Source: Pterobdella sp. o SKG-2022
Lineage: Eukaryota > Annelida > Clitellata > Hirudinida > Piscicolidae
NCBI GenBank assembly: GCA_964035795.1
Contig: OZ038323.1
Span: 10,881,109-10,945,108, forward strand
DNA: 64,000 bases
Direction of reading: 5' to 3'
This document shows positions 24,193-36,991 of the stretch, in pieces. The notes below the pieces were generated by a model. That model had not been told where the DNA came from, did not search any database, and was given only the letters and a program-made list of their open reading frames with translations. Both the position numbers and the translations under genes were made by a program. Positions within the stretch are counted from its first letter, which is position 1. Every line of letters starts with the position of its first letter.

Positions 24193-26691
24193 AGTGTTTA
24201 GCCTCCTATTATTATTATTACCAATTTTTTGTTATTCTTATTATTACTTCTTTCTCACCATTACAGAAAATTATTTCAAATCATCACCGAAATTTTCCAT
24301 TCATTCAATCCACACACTCACACGTGCAGTTTCCCGTATATTCCACTAATTAGCATTACTTGTTGTATTATGAGTATTATCATTACTCGAATCGTCATAG
24401 GCTTTTATCAATTTCCTCGCCACTTCTTTATTGGCCAGTTTAAGTATGAGTATCAGGTCATTGTGTTTTTTTTGCTTTTTTTAATGTTGCTTTCTATTAT
24501 TTATTTTGATACCATTTTATTATATTTTTCATCGTTGTTACTATTAATATTTTCAATTGTTTTCATTATTAATATTTTGTTTTTAGTATTATATTTTTAT
24601 TTATTTTCCATAAACTAAATGGCTACCATTGTTACACGCATAATCTTCAAACCATTACTACTCTTATTACACCTACAACTGCAAACTAAATTAGGTTTTT
24701 TCTCCTTTTTGCTCCAGTACAAATGACACAAACATACCGTTATAGCCGCATTAAGCTCAAATAGTGGCGCCAACCCCAAGGAGTTTTTAGTGCGAATAAA
24801 TGTTATAATAACATTTAAAAATGAATATTCAATATATTATATTTATTGGGGTTGAACAATGGAGTTTAAATACAAAAGAGCGTTCTATAATTGAGCTTTA
24901 ATAAAAATTCAATGATATAAAATAAATAAGTACGAGTTAATACGTTTAATGATATAATAAAATTTAATACAAATCCCAACACACCTGTACACTTGTATTA
25001 ACCACTCACATCGGATAACATTTGTTATTGCAAGCATTTACATCAGTGCAGTAATTATCGGTATATTGCTATTGTTCTGTCGCTGTTTATTCATTATATA
25101 CTTTTATTAATAATCAAGGTCGGCATGATAATGATGTTTATGGTGGTGTGGTAGTAGTTATGAATGGTTATTATTAACAACGTGATTTGTTTTGAGTTGA
25201 TAGCATTAAATATCCCTGTACTAAAATACCATCAACAGATCCACGTGGGTTGTGAGTGTCTGTAGTTTATGTGGTGGTATAATGGTGTTGTGTTGCTGAG
25301 TGTTGTTGTGTGTTGTGTAGTTGTTGAGCGTTTTGTAGTTGTGTTATAATGCTTGGATGTGGTGGTGGTATGGATGTGAGGTTATCTGTAGTTTTTGTCG
25401 TTTCATTATTCGGTAATGCTAATAATAATAATTTTGATAATAATAAGAATAATAACAAGGTTGATAATAATAACAATGTTGATAATGGTAAGAATAATAA
25501 AAATAATAAAATTTATAATAAAAACAATAATAAAGTTTATAATAATAAGAATAATAATAATAGTTGCTTATTTTTTTAGTATTGATTTTTTTTTGTAGTT
25601 TTGATAGACAAATTTTAATGAGGATATTTTTGCATTATTCGATGGATACCTGCGCATATATTTTGAAGAATCTAAACAGAATTAAACGCTTCATAAATTT
25701 TTGATGTATCATATTTTAAAAATTTCTACTTTTTTTTTCACGAATGAATCTTGATAATTATCATTTTTTTATCGCCCTAAAGATTATATATATATTTTTT
25801 TTTGTTTAAATTTCTATTATTAATTTGAAAAAACTCAAAAATATTTTGAATATTCTATTTGTTTATTCAGCCTATTCATTAAATATATGAAGTAAGTGTG
25901 AATATTTTGTGTTTATGCATGTTTGTGACAAAATCTGCACCGTCATCTGCAAACATACGACATTTTTATTGGTTAATTTATTATCGCTCTTTTTTCAATC
26001 TCTTTTCTATGTGCTATAAATAACTTTAACGAATTTATGTTTTTATTGTATACTCAATAGTTAATGTGCTATTTATGAGGTCAAATGTATTCTTTGTTTT
26101 GATTACATCTCAACCTTTGCTTACATTTATTCTTGATATTATTACGGTTAACAATTTATCAACGACACGTCAAATGTTAGTTTTTGAATACATTTATTGA
26201 AATATAGGAGCTAGAATTTTCTTTATCGTTTTATGCTAAGGTTGTACTTAAAGAAAATTCTAGCTTCCTTCCTCAAAAAATGTTTTTAAAAGTTCCTCAC
26301 ATTTGATGTTTTGTTGAAAAATAGTGTTAAAAATATTCACGCTGTTTTGAATAGTTGATTATTATTATAACATTATGAAGCTTATGTGCAACTGCTTCTG
26401 GTAGCATGCAGGTCGATGCTTGATTTCCTCAATTTTAAACTTGAAACGCTAAAAAATTTTGAGTTCATTAAAAAATTTATTTTTATAAATATTTTGTATC
26501 GAAACCATAACACCTGTTGTATTTGTGGCCCAATTCAAGGGGTTGTTGTCGCATCTCCATCGAGCTACATGACCTATTTAAATATTGATGTCCAATCCTA
26601 ACGACACTTCATCCATATTTTCCTCCTTAAACACGTTGTCTCAATAAAGTGAATCAAATGTAGTGTCTAAGCTTCGAGAAATTTATTGTAT
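24193..26691. other. Gene-free stretch after ATP8A
   Basis: The ATP8A 3' untranslated region probably occupies the first few hundred bases. The rest is AT-rich, with AAT/AAC-rich low-complexity sequence at about 25424-25562 and a hairpin element at 26207-26268. No open frame here has a motif I recognise. Confidence 0.55.
26207..26268. repeat. Hairpin element related to the one at 18952-19125
   Basis: Arms GGAGCTAGAATTTTCTTT and its near-exact complement enclose a loop containing TAAGGTTGTACTTA. That loop matches the loop core of the ATP8A-intron hairpin. Weaker complementarity extends outward to about 26168-26310. Confidence 0.6.
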
Positions 26692-28617
26692 AGCAGCAAT
26701 GCAATAAAAATATTTAATTATGCCAACTCCAGTTATTGGGACATGCACGGTAGAAAACTCTAATTGTTGTTCGTCAATCGTGTTCGAATATGACCATGGC
26801 AACAAAGAAAAAAAATATTATTGTTTATATATACATATATATTTTAGTAAATAAAGCTGTGTAGAAAATTATCATAATAAGAGATGAAAATAAATATTAT
26901 CATAAAATAAATCAATAAATAAGAATGAATAAGTAAGCTATAATAGTAATAATAATAGAACAAAATAAAAGTAAAATATTAAATGAATAGAAATAAATAA
27001 GATGAATTAAAGATAAAATAGCTCTTATCTGTGTGTTCTTGTGTGGCTGATCAGACAGATTCGCGCCAGAAAACCTCTTCCGCATGTTTGACACCAGTGT
27101 GTGGGAAGTCTCTCTGGTGCACCTTCTCCAGCTTTGCGTCTTATGAATTTTAAGTTTGCAGCGTTTAGACGGTTTTCTTCTGAGAGGAGTGCACCATTAC
27201 TGATCAAACTACGCCAAGCGGGCCTGTTAGAGGTAGCTTTTTCCCACGCAGTGACGTCCATATTGAAGTCCTTTAGATTTGACTTAAAATAATCGTTTTA
27301 ACGTTTGCGTGGGGCTCCGATTTTTCTTTGACCATTTTTGAGCCGACCGTAGAAGAGTTGTTTAGGAATTCTAAAGTCCGCCATACGAGATACATGACCA
27401 GCCCATCGTATCTGTGCCTTACGCATCATCGTAATAACACCGGGAAGGTTTGCCCTCTATAATACTTCAGTGTCTAGAAAAAAGTCATTCCAGCGTATAT
27501 TAAGAATTCTGCGAAGACACCGAGTATGGAATTGCTGGAGTTGTTTCTCGTGGCGTCTGTATACTGTCCATGCTTCACAGCCATATAGTAGTGTGGTCAA
27601 AGCTTTATAGACTTAAACTCTCGTGGACTGTGATATCCCTCTTCTCTTCCACACCTTTTTCCTCAATCGTTCAAAAACAGAGCTGGCTTTGGCAATTCGG
27701 TTTATGATCTCATCATCAATGTTTGTACGACAAGAAAGTGTACTGCCTAGATAAGTGAAGTTGTCAACTGCCTGTAACCTTTGTCTTTTCACTAAAATGT
27801 GTGGCTTGTGGTAAGGTTTTTCTGGGGCAGGTTGAAACATCACTTCCGTTTTTTGGGCGTTGATGATCAAGCCGAAGTCGTCACAAGCGGATGAAAATTG
27901 ATCTACTTCCCGTTGCATCTCTTGTTCAGTCGCAGCGTTGAGCGCACAATCATCAGCAAACAAAAGATCTCTAATTTTAGTCTTGTTCACTTTTGAGAGA
28001 GCCTGAAGACGTATGAGGTTGAAAAGATTCCAATCGTACCGATATCTAATTGGAATGCCTGTTGAACTGTCTTTGAAAGCCTCCATTAGCATTGCTGCAA
28101 ACATCATGCTGAACAGTGTTGGGGCTAAGACACAGCCCTGCTTGACTCCGTTGGTTACCTGAAAGGGCTCTGAGCTTCCACCATCGTTGAGTACTCTAGC
28201 TATCATGTCATCATGAAAAAGAAGGACCATTTTTACAAATTTTTCTGGACAACCAAATTTTGCTAGGATTTTCCATAAACCTTCTCTGCTTACTGAGTCG
28301 AAAGCTTTTTTGAGGTCAACAAGTGATATAGAGGTCTTGGCGTTGTTACATACTTTTCTCCTGAAGTTGGCGTGCTGCAAAGATCATGTCAATGGTTCTT
28401 CTGCCAGTTCGGAATCCACATTGACTCTCAGGTAGGTGATCTCGCTCTAGGTGCTTCAGTAAGCGGTTCAAGAGAACATGAGCCAAGATCTTTCCCGCAA
28501 TTGAGAGAAGAGAGATGCCTCTGATTGTCGCATGTACGTTTGAAGCAGCAATGCAATATAAATATTTAATTATGCCAACTCCAGTTATTGGGACATGCAC
28601 GGTAGAAAACTCTAATT
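26692..28617 (-). mobile_element. 5'-truncated LINE (non-LTR retrotransposon) with 74-base flanking direct repeats
   Basis: On the minus strand, 28543 down to about 27025 encodes the reverse transcriptase and C-terminal part of a LINE ORF2. Visible motifs are RGISLLSIAGKILA, PESQCGFR, DLKKAFDSVSREGLWKI (RT motif A), NGVKQGCVLAPTLFSMM (motif B), LLFADDCALNA (the catalytic FADD motif C) and NFTYLGSTLS. A terminal C2H2-type knuckle ends in ARICLISHTRTHR. The copy is dead: there is a frame break near 28346-28380 and stop codons after 27613 and elsewhere. The 5' endonuclease region is missing. A 74-base direct repeat with one mismatch brackets it at 26692-26765 and 28544-28617. It sits between the convergent ends of ATP8A and ATAD5. 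Confidence 0.9.
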
Positions 28618-28988
28618 AGATTATAAGAAAAATCTCTGTTACTGACATCCGAACATATGAAAAGTTGCCCATAACTCGAATGATGATATCAATTGCTAAG
28701 ACGATGTTTATTTGCAAATCTTCCAAGCACGGGATTAAATTTGTGCAAATCCCAAGCGTTAAATAAAAAAGTTAAAATTAAATGATATTTAACAAATCGA
28801 TTGAATTATAATCAATTCCATTTCATCATAGAGTGGTTTTAAATGTGGAAAAAGCAAGAGTGGGTGGCAGGTGGTGTCGAAGATAATGCAGGAACCTGGG
28901 TTGTTGTGCATGAAGCTTATATAATGAAAACAAACGGCTTAATGATAAAACTCCAAAGATTAATAAATGAAAAATCAATACAATTTTT

Positions 28989-31900
28989 TCACCTCCTCTT
29001 CTTCTTCTTCCTCATCTTCTCCAAGCGACATATACAGCGGAGAGCGGACAAATAATAAAGATGAAAGCTATTTTTATCCATCACCATCCAATGGCGTCGC
29101 AAAATTTCACTAACTTGAAGCTGATTGGCTATCCGACTGATGGATAAAAACAGATGAAAATATAAAGATTATTAACAAACAACTGATACTGATGAACTCA
29201 TATAACAACAAATATTATATTAACAGCCACACACTCACCCATACAGACGATCATGTGACCACGCGGCATGCTTGAGTGGCTCAATGACGTCATTTAAGCT
29301 ATTCTTCATTGTTGTAATAGTATCATTATCTTCGTAACTTCTATTATTATTTTTAAAATGATTTTTGCTAAGAGTACTACAATTATAAACTTGAGAAACT
29401 CTGTCGAAGGCGAGGGTAGTCTTGATAATGATACATTCATACCAAAGATCAAACATTTCCTTGTTTATGTGGCTTTGCATATTTTTATTATTATTACTTT
29501 TATTATTATTGTTTACATTATTACGATTAGAATTATTGCTGATGATATTATTATTATTAGATGAAATATTTTTATTCTTATTGTCATCGTGCTTCCAGGT
29601 AGCATCGTTACAGCCAGGAAGAACATGACAATAATAACCATAGTGCTTATCAATATGGTCAGTGGAGGGAGGAGGATGAAGAGGAAGAGAGGAATCAAGG
29701 AGAGATAAGCTATCATAAGATCTATACAGGATGTTTAAAATGTCTCTATCGAAGGCTGGGTGGTGTTTTGAGGTTTTGGGGCTGTCTGATGTATCTTTTG
29801 GAATTTTAACTCTGTCTACAAGCACATTTTCGTTATTTTGTCTGTTACTAAAATTTTTAAAAGCAAATTTAACATCATAACTAAAGCCATCAAAAACACT
29901 CAATCGATTAGAGCGTTTTAAAAATGGCGACCGGAAAAGAGATAATTTCATTTTTTGATTTTTTTCGTCATTTTTGAACCCAGGTTTGATGTTGTTAGTG
30001 AACAAATCCAGACACCACCCATCATCAACGTCATCATCATCTACCTTGTACTCCTCTAACAATAACTTGCTTTCATTATCATCATCATTATTAAGCTCTT
30101 CGTCGGCAATATAAACCAGATTATCATCCTGATAATGATTCTTTGGTTGATCATTATCATCATCCTCATCCTCATCACCACGATCATCTTCGTCGTCCTC
30201 ACTAATGACTGGAGTCTTATGAGATCTTGTGATCCGAGTCTCAACAAAATCATCATCATCTTCTTCGTCTTTGATTTTATTGTCGTTTTTGTCACCAAAG
30301 AAACTAAATATTTTAGAATCTTTAAAATTTTTATTCTCTAACTTCTGGTCTGATTCATCAATTAATGTCACATCTAATGAATCTGGCTTTCCTTCATTGT
30401 TACCAGCACCACCTTCTGTCAACCCATTATCAATTCTACCTTCAACCATTTCCTTCTCTTCCATAGATACATCTGTCAATCCCTCACCTCGACTTACCAA
30501 CCTCTTCCCCAACAAATTGCTTCCTTGCATCGTTTCTAAGGTGAGTTGCAGCTGAAGCAAGCACTTCCTGACGTCACAGCTGTTAGAATCGATCAACTGC
30601 TTTAAGCTACCATTGCTGATGACAAAACCTTCCAACGAAGAAACCAGACGTAAGTAGCAGCTGAGATCAACCTTGAGAGATTAATATTAGCCTAAAAGAA
30701 TTCAAAAATAAACGCCTTGACGTTTTAAAATTACATCTTCTGAATGAGAAACACAAACCATTGAAGGCCTAGATAGATGAACACGTGACATATTGGCATG
30801 AAGGCGGTTGTCGATTGAATGGTTGCAAGTGATGATGATTGGTCGTTTGGAGATGTTGATGAAGCGCTGTATTGTGGAGTAAAACCCTTTGTCTGTTTCG
30901 AAGCATATGTCTGCCTGCAGGCAAGAAATTATTTTTTATATATTATTAATACTATTAGCAGTAATAATATTATTATCATTATTTTATTAGCCAACAGCCA
31001 TGTGAAGACACTCAAAAAACTGTGTTTAAAAGTGATAATGTGATCTAATGTGGCTGCTCACCTCATCAAATAATATCAACGAGGGTTTAGGGGGCTTGCT
31101 ATTATCTTTTTTTAGAGTCTTTGGTTCTTTCTTGTTTATCTTTGTAGCTTTCTTTTTCCTACCTCTCTTCCCTTTGGTCCTAGTGCCTATGAGTGTTCAA
31201 TGAAAAATAAAAGTTTAACCAGTATTAATAGAAAAATATTAGAATTCATACAATAAATCTTCCACACTCACTAGTTTTCTTGATAATGATTTTGTTTTTT
31301 GGTGTTTTTTCAATCTTCTTAATTGTCGTTGCTGATTTCACCTGCAATCAAAGGATTTTCCCATGAGGGTGATATGAATAATAAAAATTCAATCATTAAA
31401 TCTCAAATATCTTTTAAAACTTCATAATAAATTATACTATTATTTGCTTCAAACCTGTTTAAACATTCCCATAAAGCTAGTCTTCTTATCATTTTTTAAT
31501 TTTTTATCCCAGATATCATCATCTTCCTCCTCCTCCTCATCTTCACTCATTGTAGCTTCATCACTGACAACACCAACAACTCCATCATCCTCTTTATTAT
31601 CTCTCATCACATCATCCTCAACCAAATTAATGCTTTCATTTCCATCATTACTAGCACCATTAGAAACAGTTATGCTGCTACCAGTATTTATAGCACTAAC
31701 ATTAGCGCTCTCACTCCCACCACTACTAAAAAAACCGCCACCCCTAACATGAGCACCCCTCGAAATCTGGTGGCTCTGTGTGGCTTCTTGTAGTTGTGAC
31801 ATGAGGTGTCGACCATCCCTCAAAAAGGAAGAGTTTACTTCAATCACCTAGTGTGGTGGATGATGGTGAAATAAGAGATGTTTTAATGGTGTTGTATGGT

Positions 31901-34900
31901 GAGGTGAAAGATGGTGTGGAAAGCATGTTTCTTTTTCCCAAAAGGTAACTAATGCCATCCAACCCACCTTGAATCCCAGAGAAAGAGCTAAGACATGTAT
32001 TAGAGAAGTCTTACCCACCCCATTGGGACCTTCCACCACTAACACATGACCTGAAGTGAGTTAAGGTTGTGGTAGAGTGTGGTCAGTGATGGTGAAGTTA
32101 GTGGGATAACAAGGGTGTAATTGGTAGATACTTATGAGTTTTGTTGAGTTAATACAAACTAAACAGTATATGTTTGCATGCTAATTGTTATTATAATAAA
32201 AATTAATTAAAATATTAGTTAACTAAATAAACAACAAACAAAATGTATTATAAGCAAACCTTCAACAGAGATACTGTCATTATTCTTTTTTCTATCATTC
32301 CCACCCCGATAAAAGAATGAATCTCTACTGTTACTACTTTCATCATAACCCTTCCTATCAATATTATCCCAGAGGTCTGATGGGTGGTTTGTGGATGTGG
32401 GGTTGGATGTGATATGTATTGATTTTTAGCAAATGGATGTGTGGTTAGAGGTGTATTTTCGGAGTGATGGTGTGGTTCTTAAAGCTCAGTTGGAACCTAC
32501 AGATGAACAGAAAAATTAAATTTGACTACATTAAATATCCATATACTATAAATATTCACCATTATCTGCGCAGCTCGGAAGTTTACTTTTACACTCATTT
32601 AACCAATCATAAACCTTTTTAAAATTTGACCCATTTCCTACAAAATCCTGCCAGCTGGTTGGACAATATTTTTCTGTCCAGAGAATTGGTTCAGTTACTT
32701 TGAAATAATTTTGATTGAATATTTCTTTTTTATTCTTCAAACTGTTGTACATGTATGTGATGTTAAAACTTGGATTTTGGCGGTGTATTTCTCTCAATAT
32801 GACATCTGTTGTGCTGTCTTCTAAGTTGTCTCTTAGTTTGGGTTTGTTTGATGATGGTTGGGATGAAGGTTGTGATGAAGATAATGATGATGGTTGAGAT
32901 GATGATGGTGAGCACAATATGATGACAGACTCAATGATAGGTGGAATAACTACATGCTTCTTGAGTTCATGCACAGCTACTTTGAGGAGTTGGCATTGTG
33001 GTGGGAAAATGGGTGAAAAGGGGTGAAGGTCTTTCAATGGTGGAAAAGATGAAGAGAAAGAAGAAGATGGAATAACTAGTTGAGTTGTATGGTTAAAGAT
33101 GGGGAGAGGAGCGAGATAAGTTGCTGTTCTGGAATTGTTCTGAGATGGGTTTTGAAGTTGAATATGAGCAATACAACATGCACGAAAGTTTTTTTGCACT
33201 TTATTATGATTATCATCTGTATATTAACACTAATCACTAAAAAATTCTTGATTTATGAAGTAATTGCACTAAAATACATTTTTATAAATTTATGATAATA
33301 ATGAGTTTAAAATTATTTTCACCTTCACAAGCACAGGATAATCTTTCTTGACCTTGAAAATTGACCCACTAAATAAGAACTTTCTTTTCCTCTCTAAAGC
33401 ATCTATTTTCTCCTGACTCATCACTTTTTCATTTATTTTTGATTTTTGGTCGAACAAACTAGCCATCTTTTGTGGCCTCTTATCCTCTACAACCACCACA
33501 TCATCACCACTTCTGCTATCTTCATTCTCCATCAAACTTTCACCATTTTTACTATTATTCATCAGTTTCCTATCATTATCTTCACTGAAGCAATTTTTCT
33601 TGATCATTTTTTTGTCATTAGTACTTAGATCCCCATTTGAACCAACAAAATCATCATCATCCTCCATCAGCAAGCTCCTATAGTTTAGGATCCTAGTTGA
33701 CCTTCGGGAACTTCTTCTTAATACACCAGCACCATCATCTTTAGTTTTATTATAAATATTGTCTTTATTATCATCACCATTATCTTCTGTTTTATGGCCA
33801 TTATCATCATCATCACTTTCAATGGCACACCTCTTTCTCTTACCAACCATCAATTTATCACCAATGTTATCATCATTTGTACCAGCTTCATCAGTATTAA
33901 TTTTGTTATTACTATCTTTATTTTGTGACTCATCATTAATTTTCATATTATTATTATCATTACTTTTACTATTATTATTGCTATTTTTTCCATCAACATT
34001 TGAATTGACACTTATGGTTTCATTATCATCCTCTAACGTTATGTCATTATGAGATAGGGGAGTTCCATTTGATTTTATATTATTCTTTTTGTTATTAATG
34101 TTATTGTTATCGATATTATTGTTATTATTAATATTTTTAAATAATCTGGTTAAACTTTCCTTATTATTATTATTTTTTTTAATTTTATAACTTTTTTTAT
34201 TCTTTGTTTTCTTTTTCTTATTTACTTCATTATAATTCCCAATTGCATTGAACAACTTAAGTTTTTTTTGAGGTTGAACAAAATCATCATCATCATCAAC
34301 ATGCTTTGTTTCATCATCCTCATCCTCATCAAGGTTTTTCTTACTAGCATCATTATCATGCTCATCTTTAAGATTGTTTCCATTATCATTTTCATCTTTA
34401 TGTCTGTTTAATTCCTCATAAAACTCCATAGTTCCATTCAAGTCTTCATTATCATCACCATCATCATTATCTTCCAAATCATCATCTTCATTGTGATGAT
34501 TGTTTTGTCTTGGTTTGCACATCGACCTTTGTTGGGTTGATATTTCAACTAAAAGATGCTTTGAAATGATAGTGTTGAATAATGTTCGATATTATAGCTT
34601 GCAATAATGAAAATGATGAATGATTATTTTTCAGAGACATGATGATAGTAATGATAATGACAAGTATGAAATAAAGAATTGCTATAAATGGAGGAAACAA
34701 TATGTATTTAATAAAAAGCAAAACTAAATGCATACCATGAAAACTTGACTTTGATGGAGTCATTGAAGCCAACGGAATTACTGCTCAAACTATCCTCAAA
34801 GCCATTGCTGCTACCGCTGTTAAGTGCTTGTATGTCATTTAAACTCTCTTTCATGTTTGTTAATTTTGTGTCTAGAGTTAACTTGTCATTAGGTTTTATA

Positions 34901-35043
34901 AGTTTTAAAGGAGTAGTTTGAGGTTTTATTGAGAATTTTTGTTTCTTTTTAGATTTTATTTTCGTCATCTGTTTGCATGTTTTCTTTTTTTCAGACGAAG
35001 AATCTGCTTGTTTGAAAATGCCCAAAAAAGCTGCTCCGTCCAT
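28989..35043 (-). CDS. ATAD5: ATPase family AAA domain-containing protein 5 (ATAD5/Elg1), PCNA unloader
   Basis: Eleven minus-strand exons: 35043-34736, 34526-33323, 33139-32560, 32376-32260, 32050-31968, 31847-31455, 31341-31272, 31186-31062, 30914-30759, 30671-29239, 29109-28989. The sum is 4590 bases, 1529 residues (human 1844). ATAD5 is the large subunit of an RFC-like clamp loader that removes PCNA from DNA after replication. Conserved parts are LWTEKYCPTSWQDFVGN, Walker A GPNGVGKTS (about residues 744-752), GRHLMSQLQEATQSHQ, Walker B SLILFDEADICF, sensor IIITCNHS, and CDVRKCLLQLQL. The collar-region C-terminus is YYLSALRCICRLEKM. The N-terminal 500 residues are long acidic, lysine- and asparagine-rich disorder. 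The third exon's acceptor is chosen for phase and is less sure. The last exon was found by homology and ends early in a basic KKKKRR. Confidence 0.93.
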
Positions 35044-35582
35044 TTTTTTTTAATAAATTAATTTATTTTCAATGCCTTGCTATTTTAGATCATTAATTTA
35101 TATTTAATTTCAGTATCCTTTATTCATACTTGAACTCTTGCGCAAAAAATAAACATTTACCATTTCGGTTAATTAATAAATACAATTTTTTAGCAAATAT
35201 TGTTTTTGAGTGTAAATTATATCAATAAAGGCAATGTTTCAAATTGTTTATAATCGAGAAGCGCCAAATCTTGAGATAGCTTCAAACGCTTAAAAGGAAC
35301 TTAAGTCAAAATATAAAATATTTTACTTTTTAGAAAACATTTTGAATTGAATAAAACTATTTTTTTTTAAATGAATAAAATTCCACAATTTTTAATTTAT
35401 TTTTTCAAACACTTCCCAACTTTTTTATTGACTAAAGACTAAAGTCAAAAAAAATTACCATCTTGAAAAACACATTTAAATAGAAAAAACTTAATTAATG
35501 AAACACAAAACTTCAAATATTAAGTGTTTTTAAATATTTTTGATTCCATTTAATCTCTTCCTTCAATCCACCATTATAGAGA
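35044..35582. other. Short intergenic gap, COTL1 to ATAD5
   Basis: About 540 AT-rich bases separate the COTL1 stop from the ATAD5 start codon on the same strand. A minus-strand AATAAA hexamer at about 35401-35396 could end COTL1. The ATAD5 promoter must be close to it. Confidence 0.45.
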
Positions 35583-36991
35583 CTACAAAGAGGAAACTAC
35601 TCGACTTTCATCGAGATCGTGCTTGTCAGTACAAAGAATCTCTTTGGCAAAGATCTGTCATTATTCACAATATATTGTATAGTGGGATCAGTTATATGTA
35701 ACAACTGATAATTCAATATTTTTATATTTAGCTATTTTTTTTCGAAGCTTGTATAACTTTGCATACATTCCTCAATACTTTTTAAACACCCTGAATGAGC
35801 GTTTGAAGATTCATTAATAATATACACTCTTCCATAATATACTAACTTTAAATATTTCCTTAACTTGTGCCTTGTCTCCACTCACTGCTGCTTTAGCCAG
35901 AGGTTTCACTTCTGCTCCAATCCATGTTATGAAGACATACTTGAAACTTTGAGGATGGTGGAAAGATGTGTGGTTTTGGTGTTGTGGTGGTGAGTTTTTT
36001 TTAGAATATTATTTTTAGTTTTTTCGATAGAATTGTCACAATGTAACTGGATGAGGTGATCAAGGGTGGTTCTCTTGGGATGTTTTACCGATACGTACGA
36101 TGTTTTCAAAGCTACAAAATTACTCACGTTTTGCTGTACTCGTCTCCAATCTGGAACCTCAAATAGCCATAAATTCGACTGTTCACTAGAGTAGGAGTAT
36201 TAGTAATATAGTTTTGAATCTAAGGGTTTAATTGATGACTTCTATTAAGGCGATATTCAACGAAAGTGCTAGTTTATTTCCACGAATAAACTTTTTTTGA
36301 AGTTCTGTATACATTAAAACTAAAGTTCCGCAAATTTAATTAAGGTTTTAATTAATTAATGACTAGATAATGTAAGATACTCTTAAGAAAAGCTTCGTGT
36401 ATTAAGTTTTTCAATAAACCTTAGTGTTTGTTTCTATTATATTAAATTAATGACTAATATTTTAAATTTTGATAAAAATTCATGAAAAGTCACGTTAAAA
36501 ATAATCTCACAAAAAATTTCTTATCAAGCAATGAAACCACTCACCATCAAGTTTAGAAAGCATTTCTTCATAGTCCTCTCCTGTGCAATCCAACACAATG
36601 TCTTTGCCTTCATACCGAGCTAGTGCCCTGTGAGTTTCAGATGCTCTCATGAATATTCATGTGTCTAATACTACTTCATTAATATTCATGTATCTTAATG
36701 CTCTTTTATTAAATTTATAAATTTGATTATATTTATTTATTTATTTTGACCATCTGTCAACCCAAATTCAGGTTTCGATAGCGCACTTGGTATGTTTCAC
36801 AAATGACAAGAAAACATTTTGATAGCAATTATTCGTATTAATACTTAATTTAATTTTTTAATAAAATATCTCATAAAAATTCGAATGAATAAACAATTTA
36901 TATCAATTTCTCCGTACCATCTTGTGGGGGTGTTATCGTTTCTGACGTCATAGTAGGCGCCCTCCAAGGATTCTTTATCGATTGATGGCAT
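35583..36991 (-). CDS. COTL1: Coactosin-like protein, ADF-homology actin-binding
   Basis: Five minus-strand exons: 36991-36918, 36627-36545, 36185-36128, 35946-35847, 35654-35583. They total 387 bases, 128 residues (human COTL1 142). Coactosin binds F-actin in the cytosol and counters capping. It is a single ADF/cofilin-homology domain. Matches to the family in order are IDKESLEGAYYDVRND (human IDKEACRAAYNLVRDD), the segment WALARYEGKDIVLDCTGEDY, RIYGYLRFQIGDEYSK, the signature FKYVFITWIGAEVKPLAKA (human FALITWIGENVSGLQRA), and FAKEILCTDKHDL. The last exon ends about 15 residues earlier than in mammals and lacks their ANYDAQTE-type tail. All exon phases agree. Confidence 0.92.

Noticed and set aside
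27025..27261. Host C2H2 zinc-finger gene
   Set aside because: The single knuckle follows LINE ORF2 sequence and matches the usual C-terminus of that LINE type.
33446..34052. Plus-strand open frames opposite ATAD5
   Set aside because: Serine/leucine-rich shadows of the Asp/Asn-rich ATAD5 exon on the other strand.
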